Positions 54,809 to 63,242 of a DNA stretch of 64,000 nucleotides are shown here, one piece after another (the first letter of the stretch is position 1; every line of letters begins with the position of its first letter). This DNA comes from Kribbella sp. VKM Ac-2568 (GTDB taxonomy: Bacteria; Actinomycetota; Actinomycetes; Propionibacteriales; Kribbellaceae): positions 1 through 64,000 of the forward strand of contig NZ_SLVF01000016.1 of the NCBI RefSeq assembly GCF_004345365.1, given 5' to 3'. The translations under genes and the position numbers were made by a program. Below the pieces are notes generated by a model that saw nothing but the letters and a program-made list of their open reading frames with translations, did no database searches and had not been told where the DNA came from.

Positions 54809-54829
54809 TTACTAGTCACTAACTACTAA
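54809..54829. promoter_or_regulatory. Probable TetR operator palindrome
   Basis: The 21 bases TTACTAGTCACTA/ACTACTAA form an imperfect palindrome (arms TTAsTAGT/ACTAsTAA) ten bases before the TetR start. Its AT-rich make-up contrasts with the surroundings. It is the likely site for autorepression of the TetR-MFS operon. Confidence 0.6.
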
Positions 54830-54863
54830 CCTCAAGCCAACGGGCACCACTTCGGGGGCCCAA

Positions 54864-54880
54864 TCCTCCGTCAGGGGTGA
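54864..54880. promoter_or_regulatory. Palindromic site TCCTCC-GTCAG-GGGTGA
   Basis: One mismatch from TCAYCC-N5-GGRTGA, 110 bases upstream of the second DUF2252 gene, which leads the DUF2252-SulP operon. Confidence 0.5.
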
Positions 54881-54990
54881 TGCGGCGGACCGCGTCCTGC
54901 TGAATCGTCGGCGGAGTACACGGGTTGCAGGGTGGTGACCCGGCTCGTCCGACGAGCGGCGCCTGCGACGCGGAGAGAGGGCGGGCGATC

Positions 54991-56490
54991 ATGGCGACGA
55001 AGGTTCCACATCCGACTCTGGAGGAGCGCCACGCACGCGGTCTGGAGGCTCGCACGAAAGCGATGCCCGACAGTCACGCAGGGTGGAGGCCCGCCGCGGA
55101 CCGGCCGGACCCGGTGGCACTCATCGAGGAGCAGAACCTCCGGCGTGACGCAGACCTGGTCCCGGTGCGGCACGGCCGGATGATGGCCTCGCCATTCACG
55201 TTCTACCGCGGCGCTGCCAAGATCATGGCGGCGGACCTTGCCAAGACGCCCACGGCCGGTTTCCAGGTCCAACTGTGTGGCGACGCCCACCTGTCGAACT
55301 TCGGGGTCTTCGCCTCGCCGGAGCGAAACCTGGTGTTCGACATCAACGACTTCGACGAGACTCTTCCGGGCCCGTTCGAATACGACGTGAAACGGCTGGC
55401 CGCGAGTCTCATGGTCGCGGCACAGAACAACGGCTGCTCGGAGTCGGACGCCCGGGCGATCACGAAGGCCTGTGTCACCTCCTACCGGGAGACGATGGCC
55501 GAGTTCGCCGGCATGAAGACTCTCGACGTGTGGTACGCCCACACCGCCGAGGACCAGATCAAGCAGTCAGTCACCGACTTCCTGGCCGGAGCCGACGGCA
55601 AGGGTAAAGGCAAGGGATCCAAGAAGGGCAAGGACAAGGGCGCCGGCGCGGAGGACGGCATGAGCGGGATGACGCCGAAGCAGGTGAAAGAGGCGAAGAA
55701 GCGCTTCGAGAAGAACGCCCAGAAGGCGCACTCCCGCAACAGCGAACAGGCCCTGTCCAAGCTCAGCGAAGAGATCGACGGGCGCTACCGCATCGCCAGT
55801 GTCCCGCCGGTGATCGTCCCCGCGCGCGAGCTTCACACAGCGTACGGCGTAGAGCCCGACGAGCTCGGGGAAGTCGTCGTCAGCCTGTTCCGGGACTATC
55901 GTTCCACCCTTCGGCCCGAACTCCGGCAACTGCTGGAGCGCTTCGAGATCGTCGACTGGGCGCGCAAGGTCGTCGGCGTCGGCAGTGTCGGAACCCGGGC
56001 GTTCATCGTCCTGTTGCAAGGCCGTGACCGCAACGATCCGCTGTTTCTCCAGGTCAAGGAAGCGACCAGGTCGGTCCTCGAAGGACCGTTGCGCAAGAGC
56101 GCGTTCAAGCAACCGGGCGAGCGGGTGGTCCAGGGCCAGCGACTGATGCAGGCCAATAGCGACATCTTCCTCGGCTGGTCCAGAGGCGTTCAGGCCGACC
56201 GCTACTTCTACTGGCGCCAACTGCGCGACATGAAAGGCTCAGCGCTCGTGGAGCTGCTGGCGCCCGCGGAGCTGGCCTTCTACGGCCGCACGTGCGGATG
56301 GACCCTTGCCCGTGCACACGCACGATCCGGAGACGCGGTCTCCATCGCTGCCTACCTCGGCGAAGACGATGCCTTCGACAAGTCGATCACCGACTTCTCC
56401 GAACGCTACGCAGCCCAGAACGACCAGGACTTCGCAGACTTCACCAAAGCCATCAGCTCGAACCGGATCGATGCCATCCAGAACGTCTGA
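54991..56490 (+). CDS. DUF2252 protein, second copy
   Basis: A 499-residue paralogue of the gene at 43291. It shares VPVRHGRMMASPFTFYRG, LCGDAHLSNFG, FDINDFDETLPG and RTCGWTLARAHARSGD. It differs by a Lys/Gly-rich low-complexity insert (GKGKGKGSKKGKDKG, about residues 203-220) in the middle, not present in copy 1. ATG 54991 is supported by GAGAGAGG and by homology. A SulP transporter follows after 15 bases. The role is unknown; the kinase-like GDAH/NDFDE motifs are retained. Confidence 0.9.
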   Translation: MATKVPHPTLEERHARGLEARTKAMPDSHAGWRPAADRPDPVALIEEQNLRRDADLVPVRHGRMMASPFTFYRGAAKIMAADLAKTPTAGFQVQLCGDAHLSNFGVFASPERNLVFDINDFDETLPGPFEYDVKRLAASLMVAAQNNGCSESDARAITKACVTSYRETMAEFAGMKTLDVWYAHTAEDQIKQSVTDFLAGADGKGKGKGSKKGKDKGAGAEDGMSGMTPKQVKEAKKRFEKNAQKAHSRNSEQALSKLSEEIDGRYRIASVPPVIVPARELHTAYGVEPDELGEVVVSLFRDYRSTLRPELRQLLERFEIVDWARKVVGVGSVGTRAFIVLLQGRDRNDPLFLQVKEATRSVLEGPLRKSAFKQPGERVVQGQRLMQANSDIFLGWSRGVQADRYFYWRQLRDMKGSALVELLAPAELAFYGRTCGWTLARAHARSGDAVSIAAYLGEDDAFDKSITDFSERYAAQNDQDFADFTKAISSNRIDAIQNV

Positions 56491-56505
56491 CCACCGCAGG
56501 ACGAC

Positions 56506-58218
56506 ATGCGCCTGATCCCCGAGTCGCTGCGTGGCTACCGACAGGCCTGGCTGTCCCGCGACCTCATCGCCGGTCTGACGTTGTCGGCGGTGGCGATCCC
56601 CGAGGTGATGGGCTACACGTCCATCGCCGGTACGCCGATCGTGACCGGGCTCTACACCATCATCTTCCCCACCCTGATCTTCGCCCTGCTGGGCTCCTCG
56701 CGGCTGCTGGTCGTTGGCGCGGACTCCGCCACCGCCGCGGTACTCGCGGCGGGCCTGAGCGGTCTCGGCATCGCCGGCGTCACCCCCGGATCGCCTGACT
56801 GGCTTGCCTTCGCCAGTCTGACTGCGCTGGTCTGCGGTGCGATGCTGGTCGTGGCGCGGCTGCTGCGGCTGGGCTTCATCGGGGACTTCCTGAGCGCGTC
56901 GGTACTGATCGGGTTCCTCACCGGCGTCGGCATCCAGGTGCTGTCAGGGCAGATCCCGGACCTGCTCGGCATCCCCAAGGGCAGCGGCAACTGGTTCGAG
57001 CAGCAGTGGCACTGGATCACCTCGCTGTCCTCGATCAGCCTCGGCACGTTCGCCTTCGGGCTGGCCACGATCGTGATCATCCGGGTCTTCAAGCGTTTCA
57101 TCCCGGTCGTCCCGGGTGCGATCGTCGCCGTCGTGCTGCTGACCGCCATCTCCGCCCTGGCCGACGCACATGCGAACGGCGTGTCCGTGGTGGGTGCCGT
57201 CGAGGGCGGATTCCCGCCGATCGGCCTCCCGTCGGGCCTCTCCTGGTCGGACGTGTCCAAGGTGCTGCCGACGGCCCTGTCCTGCTTCGTGCTCATCATC
57301 GCCCAGAGCGCCGCCACCTCCCGCAGCTTCGCGTTCAAGCACGGAGACGCCGTCGACATCAACCGGGACATCGTCGGGCTCAGCGGCGCCAGCCTCGCCG
57401 CCGGCCTCAGCGGCACCTTCGTGGTCAACGGCAGCCCGACCAAGACGCAGATCCTCGACGAGCAGCAAGGACGCACCCAGCTCGCCAACCTGACGATGGC
57501 AGCCGTCGCGCTGCTGTTCACGTTGTTCTTCACCGGGCTGCTGGCGGACATGCCCACGGCGGTGCTCGCCGGGATCGTCTTCCTCATCGGCGTCAGCCTG
57601 ATCGACCTGCCCGGCCTGAAACGGCTGTGGGGGCGACGCAAGAACGAGTTCGCGGTTGCTCTGATCACGACCGTCACCGTCTTCGCCGTCGGCGTCGAGC
57701 AGGGAATCATCCTCGCGATCGCTCTCTCGCTGCTCGACCTCGTCCGCCGGCAGTACACACCGGGCGACTTCGTCATCGGTCAGAACCAGGCCGGCGAACC
57801 GACCTACCTGCCGGCAGTACCAGGCACGCAGAGCCTGCCAGGGCTGGTGGTCTTCCGCTACGACGCGGAACTCTTCTACGCCAACGCCAACCGCTTCGCC
57901 GACCACCTCGAGGCGGTGATCTCCGCCGCGCCCGACCCGGTCCGCTGGGTAGCGCTGGACTGCGGCACGATCGACGACATCGACTACTCGGCAGGAGTGA
58001 CCCTGGCGAACCTCGTCAACTACAGTCGGGCCCACAACGCCCGCTTCGTGCTCGTCCGACCGGACACCCAACTGCTGGCGACGCTCCGGGCGTACGGGAT
58101 CCTGGACACGATCGGCGAGGACAACATCTACCCGACCATCGAGACAGCCTTCCGCGCCTACCGCGCCGACCCGGGTACGGCGCCCGCGGCGGCCCAGGAG
58201 CCGGCAGGCCCCAGCTGA
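56506..58218 (+). CDS. SulP-family anion transporter with STAS domain, copy 1
   Basis: A 570-residue SLC26/SulP transporter. The N-terminal membrane domain (about 12-14 helices) begins LSRDLIAGLTLSAVAIPEVMGY, the SulP signature region. A C-terminal STAS domain spans about 440-560 (FRYDAELFYANANRF, VALDCGTIDDIDYSAG). It carries sulfate, bicarbonate or another anion. It follows DUF2252 copy 2 by 15 bases and is probably co-transcribed with it; the pairing mirrors DUF2252 copy 1 with aquaporin. Confidence 0.93.
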   Translation: MRLIPESLRGYRQAWLSRDLIAGLTLSAVAIPEVMGYTSIAGTPIVTGLYTIIFPTLIFALLGSSRLLVVGADSATAAVLAAGLSGLGIAGVTPGSPDWLAFASLTALVCGAMLVVARLLRLGFIGDFLSASVLIGFLTGVGIQVLSGQIPDLLGIPKGSGNWFEQQWHWITSLSSISLGTFAFGLATIVIIRVFKRFIPVVPGAIVAVVLLTAISALADAHANGVSVVGAVEGGFPPIGLPSGLSWSDVSKVLPTALSCFVLIIAQSAATSRSFAFKHGDAVDINRDIVGLSGASLAAGLSGTFVVNGSPTKTQILDEQQGRTQLANLTMAAVALLFTLFFTGLLADMPTAVLAGIVFLIGVSLIDLPGLKRLWGRRKNEFAVALITTVTVFAVGVEQGIILAIALSLLDLVRRQYTPGDFVIGQNQAGEPTYLPAVPGTQSLPGLVVFRYDAELFYANANRFADHLEAVISAAPDPVRWVALDCGTIDDIDYSAGVTLANLVNYSRAHNARFVLVRPDTQLLATLRAYGILDTIGEDNIYPTIETAFRAYRADPGTAPAAAQEPAGPS

Positions 58219-58319
58219 CACCGGCGCAGGCACAGTCGATCGGGCAGACCTCGAAGCGTCGCAGGTGAAGACGCCCACGTACTTCGCTCGGTCTGCCCGA
58301 TCAACGGACTTCCTCGCTG

Positions 58320-58667
58320 CTACTCGTTGCTCTGCGCATCGAGCGCGTCGAGCGCTTCGAGTTCTGCGACCTCGATGGCGACGTCGAGCGCCTCGACGAT
58401 CCTCCCCGTCGCCGAGGCGATGCGCGCCGTGCCCACGATCGGTGCGATCGCGGCCAGAACACCGCGGACCTGCTCGGCGTCGGCACCCACCTCGCTGGCC
58501 ACGCCGAGGTTCATCAGGTACGAGATCGGCGCCGCGTCGACCGCGACCAGTGCGGCGATGCGCACGAGCATGAGGGTCGCCGGATCGAGACTCGACGCCT
58601 GGACCGAGGCGGCGGTCATCTGTGCGAGCAGGTCGAGGACCGGCCTCTCGGTTGCGGATTCAGACAT
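58320..58667 (-). CDS. Carboxymuconolactone decarboxylase-like protein
   Basis: A 115-residue all-helical protein of the CMD/AhpD-like family: PATLMLVRIAALVAVDAAPI, then LGVASEVGADAEQVRGVL. It has no Cys at all, so the CxxC of AhpD peroxidases is absent and the redox role is excluded. An acidic Ala/Glu-rich tail follows. ATG 58667 has GAGGGG upstream. It is divergent from SulP copy 2, and a palindromic operator lies between them, about 105 bases upstream of this start. Confidence 0.8.
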   Translation of the reverse strand: MSESATERPVLDLLAQMTAASVQASSLDPATLMLVRIAALVAVDAAPISYLMNLGVASEVGADAEQVRGVLAAIAPIVGTARIASATGRIVEALDVAIEVAELEALDALDAQSNE

Positions 58668-58770
58668 GGTGCATCCCCTCGTTCGTGGTTCGGTGGCTGG
58701 ACTGCTGCTGGTCCGATTCGATCCGAACGGCGAAGCCTCCGCATCATCCAGTCCGCATGAGAACGCGGCT

Positions 58771-58787
58771 TCATCCGGGAGGGGTGA
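58771..58787. promoter_or_regulatory. Palindromic site TCATCC-GGGAG-GGGTGA
   Basis: Full match to TCAYCC-N5-GGRTGA in the divergent region between the CMD-like gene and SulP copy 2. Confidence 0.6.
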
Positions 58788-58860
58788 TGCAGAACGTTCC
58801 CGCGGGCGGTCGAATGGTGGTCGACCGACGCCCTCGAGCGACCACCTGCGGAGGAGCGAC

Positions 58861-58914
58861 ATGCCCGGACTCAGACGATCGCCCTTCAGGACACGTGTCC
58901 GGATGGTCGGCTGA
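58861..58914 (+). CDS. Possible 17-codon leader peptide before SulP copy 2
   Basis: ATG 58861 has a strong ribosome site (GGAGGAG) and opens a 17-residue, Arg-rich frame (MPGLRRSPFRTRVRMVG) whose stop lies four bases before the SulP ATG. The SulP start itself has no good ribosome site, so translation may depend on coupling to this leader. It could also be chance. Confidence 0.35.
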   Translation: MPGLRRSPFRTRVRMVG

Positions 58915-58918
58915 CGCC

Positions 58919-60673
58919 ATGGCCGCGCTCACCGACGGACCCGACGTGAGACCGCCTCGGTGGCAGGAGTACGTGCCTGGCGTGGGGCTGGCCAGGTCGT
59001 ACGAGCGGGCGTGGCTGCCCAAGGATGTCGTCGCCGGCCTCGTCCTGTCGGCGCTGCTGGTGCCGCAGGGGATGGCGTACGCCCAGCTGGCCGGGCTGCC
59101 GCCGGTGACCGGGCTCTACACCTCGATCCTGTGTCTGCTCGGCTACGCGGTCTTCGGGCCCTCCAGAGTGCTGGTCCTCGGTCCCGACTCGTCCCTGGGC
59201 CCGATGATCGCGGCGACGGTCGTACCCCTCCTTCTCGCCAACGGTGATCCCGCTCGAGCCGTCGCGCTCGCCTCGATGCTGGCAGTGATGGTCGGCGTGG
59301 TGATGACGGTCGCCGGGCTGGCCCGGTTCGGGTTCGTGGCGGACCTGCTGTCGAAGCCGACCCAGATCGGCTACATGAACGGGCTCGCGCTGACCATTGT
59401 CGTAGGTCAGCTGGCCAAGCTGTTCGGGTTCTCGGTCGATGCCGACGGGCTGGTGGACGAGGCACGCGCCTTCGTGTCGGGGCTCGCGGACGGCGAGGCC
59501 AACACGACGGCCGCGATCCTCGGACTGGGATCGCTGGCCGGCATCCTGCTCCTGAACCGGCTGCTGCCCAAGCTCCCCAGCGTCCTCATCGTCGTGGTGC
59601 TGGCCGCCCTCACGGTCAGCACCTTCGACCTGGAGTCGCACGGCGTCGACACGATCGGTGTACTCCCCCAAGGATTCCCGCCGTTCACGATCCCGGCGAT
59701 CGACTGGAGCGACGTGGCACCGCTGTTCCTCGGGGCGCTCGCCATCGCGGTCGTCGCGCTCGCGGACACGATGTCGACGGCATCGGCGTTCGCCGCCCGC
59801 AAGGGCGAGCGGGTCCACGGCAACCAGGAGATGATCGGCATCGGTGCCGCCAACATCGCAGCCGGGTTCTTCCAGGGCTTTCCGGTCAGCACCAGCGGAT
59901 CCCGCACCGCCGTCGCCGAGCAGGCCGGCTCCCGGTCCCAGGTGACGGGTGTCGTCGGCGCCGGAGTGATCACCGTGGTCCTGGTGTTCGCCACCGCCCT
60001 GATGCAGCACGTACCTCAGCCGACCCTGGGCGCGATCGTCATCGCCGCCGCACTGTCGCTGGCCGACATCGCCGGGACGCGCCGGCTGTGGCACCAGCGC
60101 CGGACGGAGTTCGGGCTGTCCATCATCGCGCTGCTCGGCGTGGCCCTCCTGGGAGTGCTGCCCGGCATCCTCGTCGCCGTGGGCCTGTCCATCCTCAACG
60201 TCTTCCGCCGCGTCTGGTGGCCGCACCAGGCCGAGCTCGGTCAGGTGGAGGGGATCGCGGGCCTGCACGACACCGAGAGCTACCCCGACGCCGACCTGCT
60301 GCCCGGTCTGGTCGTCTACCGTTTCGACGCGCCGCTGATCTTCGCCAACGCGCGGATGTTCGGTGACACGGTGCGGGAGATCGCCGAGGATCACCCGGAT
60401 CTCCGCTGGATCATCGTTGCTGCCGAGCCGATCACCGACGTGGACACCACGGCCTCCGACATGCTGCAGGAGCTGGACGCCTGGCTCAACGCGCGCGGAG
60501 TGTCCCTGGTCTTCGCGGAGATGAAGGACCCGGTGCGCCAGAAGATCGAGCGGTACGAGCTCACGCGCACCATCGACCCGGCGCACTTCCTCCCGACGCT
60601 CGACGAGGCGGTCGCGGAGTACAGACGGCAGACGGGCGCGAACTGGCGCGACCCGAAGGAGAAGACGAGGTGA
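58919..60673 (+). CDS. SulP-family anion transporter with STAS domain, copy 2
   Basis: A 584-residue SLC26/SulP transporter with the signature LPKDVVAGLVLSALLVPQGMAY, about 14 helices and a C-terminal STAS domain (about 455-570; YRFDAPLIFANARMFG, ITDVDTTASDMLQEL). It is only moderately similar to copy 1, so not a recent duplicate. ATG 58919 is chosen by homology; an in-frame ATG at 58787, next to the operator, would add 44 residues without family similarity. It starts a tightly packed operon with a 45-codon frame and a PAP2 gene. Confidence 0.92.
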   Translation: MAALTDGPDVRPPRWQEYVPGVGLARSYERAWLPKDVVAGLVLSALLVPQGMAYAQLAGLPPVTGLYTSILCLLGYAVFGPSRVLVLGPDSSLGPMIAATVVPLLLANGDPARAVALASMLAVMVGVVMTVAGLARFGFVADLLSKPTQIGYMNGLALTIVVGQLAKLFGFSVDADGLVDEARAFVSGLADGEANTTAAILGLGSLAGILLLNRLLPKLPSVLIVVVLAALTVSTFDLESHGVDTIGVLPQGFPPFTIPAIDWSDVAPLFLGALAIAVVALADTMSTASAFAARKGERVHGNQEMIGIGAANIAAGFFQGFPVSTSGSRTAVAEQAGSRSQVTGVVGAGVITVVLVFATALMQHVPQPTLGAIVIAAALSLADIAGTRRLWHQRRTEFGLSIIALLGVALLGVLPGILVAVGLSILNVFRRVWWPHQAELGQVEGIAGLHDTESYPDADLLPGLVVYRFDAPLIFANARMFGDTVREIAEDHPDLRWIIVAAEPITDVDTTASDMLQELDAWLNARGVSLVFAEMKDPVRQKIERYELTRTIDPAHFLPTLDEAVAEYRRQTGANWRDPKEKTR

Positions 60674-60807
60674 CGACGACGGTTGCGGGCGACAAGCCCA
60701 GTCGTGCGCACCAGGCCGCGGCGGCAGGGCCGCTCGGGGTCGCCGAGAAGCCCACGCTGGTCGCACTGTGGCGGACAGCGATCGGCCGGTCGGCGGGGAT
60801 CCCGTGA
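60670..60807 (+). CDS. Small hypothetical protein (45 aa) between SulP and PAP2
   Basis: GTG 60670 overlaps the SulP stop (GTGA) and has AAGGAG about eight bases upstream. The 45-residue frame (from TTTVAGDKPSRAHQAAAA to ALWRTAIGRSAGIP) ends overlapping the PAP2 GTG by four bases. The double stop/start overlap suggests real translation, at least to couple the flanking genes. No family recognised. Confidence 0.4.
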   Translation: MTTTVAGDKPSRAHQAAAAGPLGVAEKPTLVALWRTAIGRSAGIP

Positions 60808-61457
60808 CCCGCCCGGCTCCTCTTGATCCGGTCGAAGAGCGACTCGCCGACCGGCTGAGCGCTCGGTACGGCAACGGCGGGCCGTCAACGGTGGTGTGGG
60901 TGCTGCGCAAGCTCGGCAAGGTCGACCGCGTCGCGTACCGCGCAGTGGCCGAGCTGCACACCCCCTGGCTCGACGCTCCGCTCCGCCGGGTCTCCGGCTT
61001 CGCCAACTTCTCCAAGCCGTGGTTCCTCGTCGCGGCGGTGCTGGCCCTGTTCGGCGGAGCCAGAGGGCGCCGAGCCGCCGTGTCCGGTGTGGCCGCGATC
61101 GGACTGACCTCGTTCGTCGTCAACCAACCGATGAAACTGGCCGGGGAGCGCCGCCGTCCGCAGCGTGCGCAGCTGGGTGTCCCCGAGAAGCGGTGGGTGC
61201 GGATGCCGTCGTCGGCCTCGTTCCCCTCCGGTCATTCGGCGTCAGCGGCCGCGTTCGCCGTCGCGGTCGGCGCCGCGCTGCCGCAGCTCAAGGTGCCACT
61301 GCAAGGCGCAGCCGCGGTCGTTGCGTTCTCCCGCGTGTACACCGGCGTGCACTACCCGGCTGACGTCGTCGTGGGCGCATCGGTCGGTGTCGTGCTCGGG
61401 CGTCTGACCGCGAAAGTGGCTGCGCGGCGGTCAGCCGGTCCCGCTGCTTCCTCCTAG
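60804..61457 (+). CDS. PAP2-family phosphatase
   Basis: A 217-residue membrane phosphatase of the type-2 phosphatidic acid phosphatase family. The three motifs are KLAGERRRPQR, PSGHSA and SRVYTGVHYPADVVVG. GTG 60804 overlaps the preceding small frame and has GGGGA upstream; GTG 60768 is an alternative. It probably removes phosphate from lipid phosphates or undecaprenyl pyrophosphate on the outer face of the membrane. It overlaps the convergent methyltransferase gene by four bases. Confidence 0.9.
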   Translation: MTRPAPLDPVEERLADRLSARYGNGGPSTVVWVLRKLGKVDRVAYRAVAELHTPWLDAPLRRVSGFANFSKPWFLVAAVLALFGGARGRRAAVSGVAAIGLTSFVVNQPMKLAGERRRPQRAQLGVPEKRWVRMPSSASFPSGHSASAAAFAVAVGAALPQLKVPLQGAAAVVAFSRVYTGVHYPADVVVGASVGVVLGRLTAKVAARRSAGPAASS

Positions 61458-62218
61458 GCTCGCCGGGCCACCCACAGCTCCTCGGCCGGCCACTGCGAGG
61501 CCCACTCGACTGAGACGATCTCGTAGAACGGATGGTCCGTCGCGTCGGCCGGCGCGTAGATCTCGTGCAGCCCTTCGACCACGAAACCGAACAGGCCGAG
61601 CAGCCGGATCCAGTCGCCGTGCGACGGATGAAACTCGGCCCCGCCGCCCGGCCACCGCACGTGATAGGCCGCGCGTTGGCCACGTTGGAGCCGGTCCGTG
61701 GCGACACCCTCGTCGTCAGGGACGCAGAGCGCCGACAACAAGCTGTTGGTCAGGAACACGAGTCGTCCACCCGGCCGCAACACCCGCGCCGCCTCGGGAA
61801 GCCAGCGCTCCGGGTCGCACCACGCCGCAGTACCGTGCTCGCTGACCACGAGGTCGAAGGAACCGCCGGCCAGTGGCACCTGCTCCGCATCCGCCTGCAG
61901 CAGCGGGAAGCTCGGACCCGTCCGACGCTGGAGGTCACGGGCCGTCAGCAACTGTTCTGCCGACAGGTCGACAGCCACCGGACGAGCGCCGGCCCTGGCC
62001 AGCCACGCCGAGCAGTACGCCGTACCGCAAGCCAACTCGAGCACGTCGAGCCCGCAGACAGCTCCGAGCGCACCAAGCCTCAGCTCCGGTACCGCGAACA
62101 GGCCCCACACCATGTCCGGCTTCGACCAGAGCGCCTCAGCCGCGGGACCGGTGAAGCGCTCGTTGACCAGCGCCCACAACTCACGGTTGAGGGCGATCTC
62201 GTCAGCCCGGCCTTCCAC
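61454..62218 (-). CDS. Class I SAM-dependent methyltransferase
   Basis: A 254-residue enzyme with a Rossmann methyltransferase domain: motif I VLELACGTAYCSAWLARAG, motif II acidic end AVDLS, FDLVVSEHGTAAWCDPE and the LRPGGRLVFLTNS post-motif. It resembles the Methyltransf_11 group; the substrate is unknown. GTG 62218 has AAGGGTGAG directly upstream, within the end of the preceding small membrane-protein gene, from which it is separated by one base. The two form an operon. Confidence 0.9.
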   Translation of the reverse strand: MEGRADEIALNRELWALVNERFTGPAAEALWSKPDMVWGLFAVPELRLGALGAVCGLDVLELACGTAYCSAWLARAGARPVAVDLSAEQLLTARDLQRRTGPSFPLLQADAEQVPLAGGSFDLVVSEHGTAAWCDPERWLPEAARVLRPGGRLVFLTNSLLSALCVPDDEGVATDRLQRGQRAAYHVRWPGGGAEFHPSHGDWIRLLGLFGFVVEGLHEIYAPADATDHPFYEIVSVEWASQWPAEELWVARRA

Positions 62219-62219
62219 C

Positions 62220-62519
62220 TCACCCTTGGGCGCCGGCTGGATAGCCGGGCGCCTGTCGGCGCTGTGTCCACCCGGCGCCCCAGTGCAAGAGATCGAGAAT
62301 GCCGGCCAGGACCACCCAGAACCAGTCGAAGCCGTTCAGACCGCCACCCGTATAGAGGATCACGTACATGAGAGTCGCAAAGGGCAGGAAGATGATGCCG
62401 AGCAGTGGCCAGAACCACGTGTCGAAGGCGGCGTCCACCAGCTTGGGTCGTGCCACCCAGACGATGAACAGGCCCAAGCGCGGAAATATCCCCGCAAACA
62501 AGGCGAACAAGCACCCCAT
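62220..62519 (-). CDS. Small membrane protein (99 aa)
   Basis: A 99-residue protein with three or so membrane helices (CLFALFAGIFPRLGLFIVWV, FWPLLGIIFLPFATLMYVIL, FDWFWVVLAGILDLLHW) and a Gly/Pro-rich tail. It resembles small actinobacterial membrane proteins of unknown role (the GIFPRLGLFIVWV start is common to them). ATG 62519 has AGGAG upstream. It is followed directly by the methyltransferase, and an operator palindrome lies about 80 bases upstream. Confidence 0.8.
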   Translation of the reverse strand: MGCLFALFAGIFPRLGLFIVWVARPKLVDAAFDTWFWPLLGIIFLPFATLMYVILYTGGGLNGFDWFWVVLAGILDLLHWGAGWTQRRQAPGYPAGAQG

Positions 62520-62599
62520 GTCACTCCTATCGCGCACTCCTGGCCCGTCGCCGGATGGACGGTCGACTTGGATCGTCGCCCGAGGGGCGGACATGGGCA

Positions 62600-62616
62600 T
62601 CATCCGCGCGGGGTGA
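62600..62616. promoter_or_regulatory. Palindromic site TCATCC-GCGCG-GGGTGA
   Basis: Full match to TCAYCC-N5-GGRTGA, 81 bases upstream of the small membrane protein/methyltransferase operon. Confidence 0.6.
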
Positions 62617-62661
62617 ATTCATGACGTTCGACCCCGCGAAGCTATAGGTCCGCGGAGAGGC

Positions 62662-63162
62662 TTACTTGGCCGCGTTCTTGACCTCTGTTGCGCTGTCCGC
62701 GTCTACCTCTTGCTTCATGACCTGGTCTGCATGCGACAACGCCTTGTCGACTTCCGCGACCCACCGTTCCTCGAACAGCGCCACGATTCCCGAACTGTTG
62801 AGCGGAAGGATGTCTTCGACCTCAGCCTTGATCGCCTTCTTCTCCCGGTGAGACTTGAGGCCACCGATCCCAAGGCCGGCACCCGCACCGACCGCCGCAC
62901 CGGCCAGCAGGCTGGGCGGGAAGATCAGACCGATCACCGCACCACCGACCGCACCCCAGGCGGCACCCTTGCGCGCCGAGTGGAAGTCATCGTCGACGTT
63001 GATCTTCCCGTCGGAGCCACGGCTGACCAGGACAAGCCCATCGACCTTGATCACGTCATCCTCGGCGAGCTGCTTGATGGCAGCCCAATCATCCTGGGCT
63101 CCTTTCGCCTCCGGATAGGCGGCGATGTACAGGTCGACTGGAACGTTGCTGTCAGATCCCAC
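62662..63162 (-). CDS. DUF1269-like membrane-associated protein, copy 2
   Basis: A 166-residue near-identical paralogue of the gene at 49909, with about 15 scattered replacements, mostly near the N- and C-termini; the glycine-zipper core (AAWGAVGGAVIGLIFPPSLL) is unchanged. GTG 63162 has GAGGAGGAAATC upstream. A one-mismatch palindrome lies about 80 bases upstream, back to back with another one facing the sulfatase gene. Function unknown. Confidence 0.85.
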   Translation of the reverse strand: MGSDSNVPVDLYIAAYPEAKGAQDDWAAIKQLAEDDVIKVDGLVLVSRGSDGKINVDDDFHSARKGAAWGAVGGAVIGLIFPPSLLAGAAVGAGAGLGIGGLKSHREKKAIKAEVEDILPLNSSGIVALFEERWVAEVDKALSHADQVMKQEVDADSATEVKNAAK

Positions 63163-63242
63163 GATTTCCTCCTCTTGACCCCGGCGACCGGGACAGCCGA
63201 TACCTCTTGTCCTCACCCTGCCTCCGGCTCCGGCGGAAGGCC

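Noticed and set aside
58886..61123. 745-codon minus-strand frame over SulP copy 2 and PAP2
   Set aside because: Arg/Gln/Gly-rich antisense shadow with low complexity and no motif; the plus-strand genes are unambiguous.
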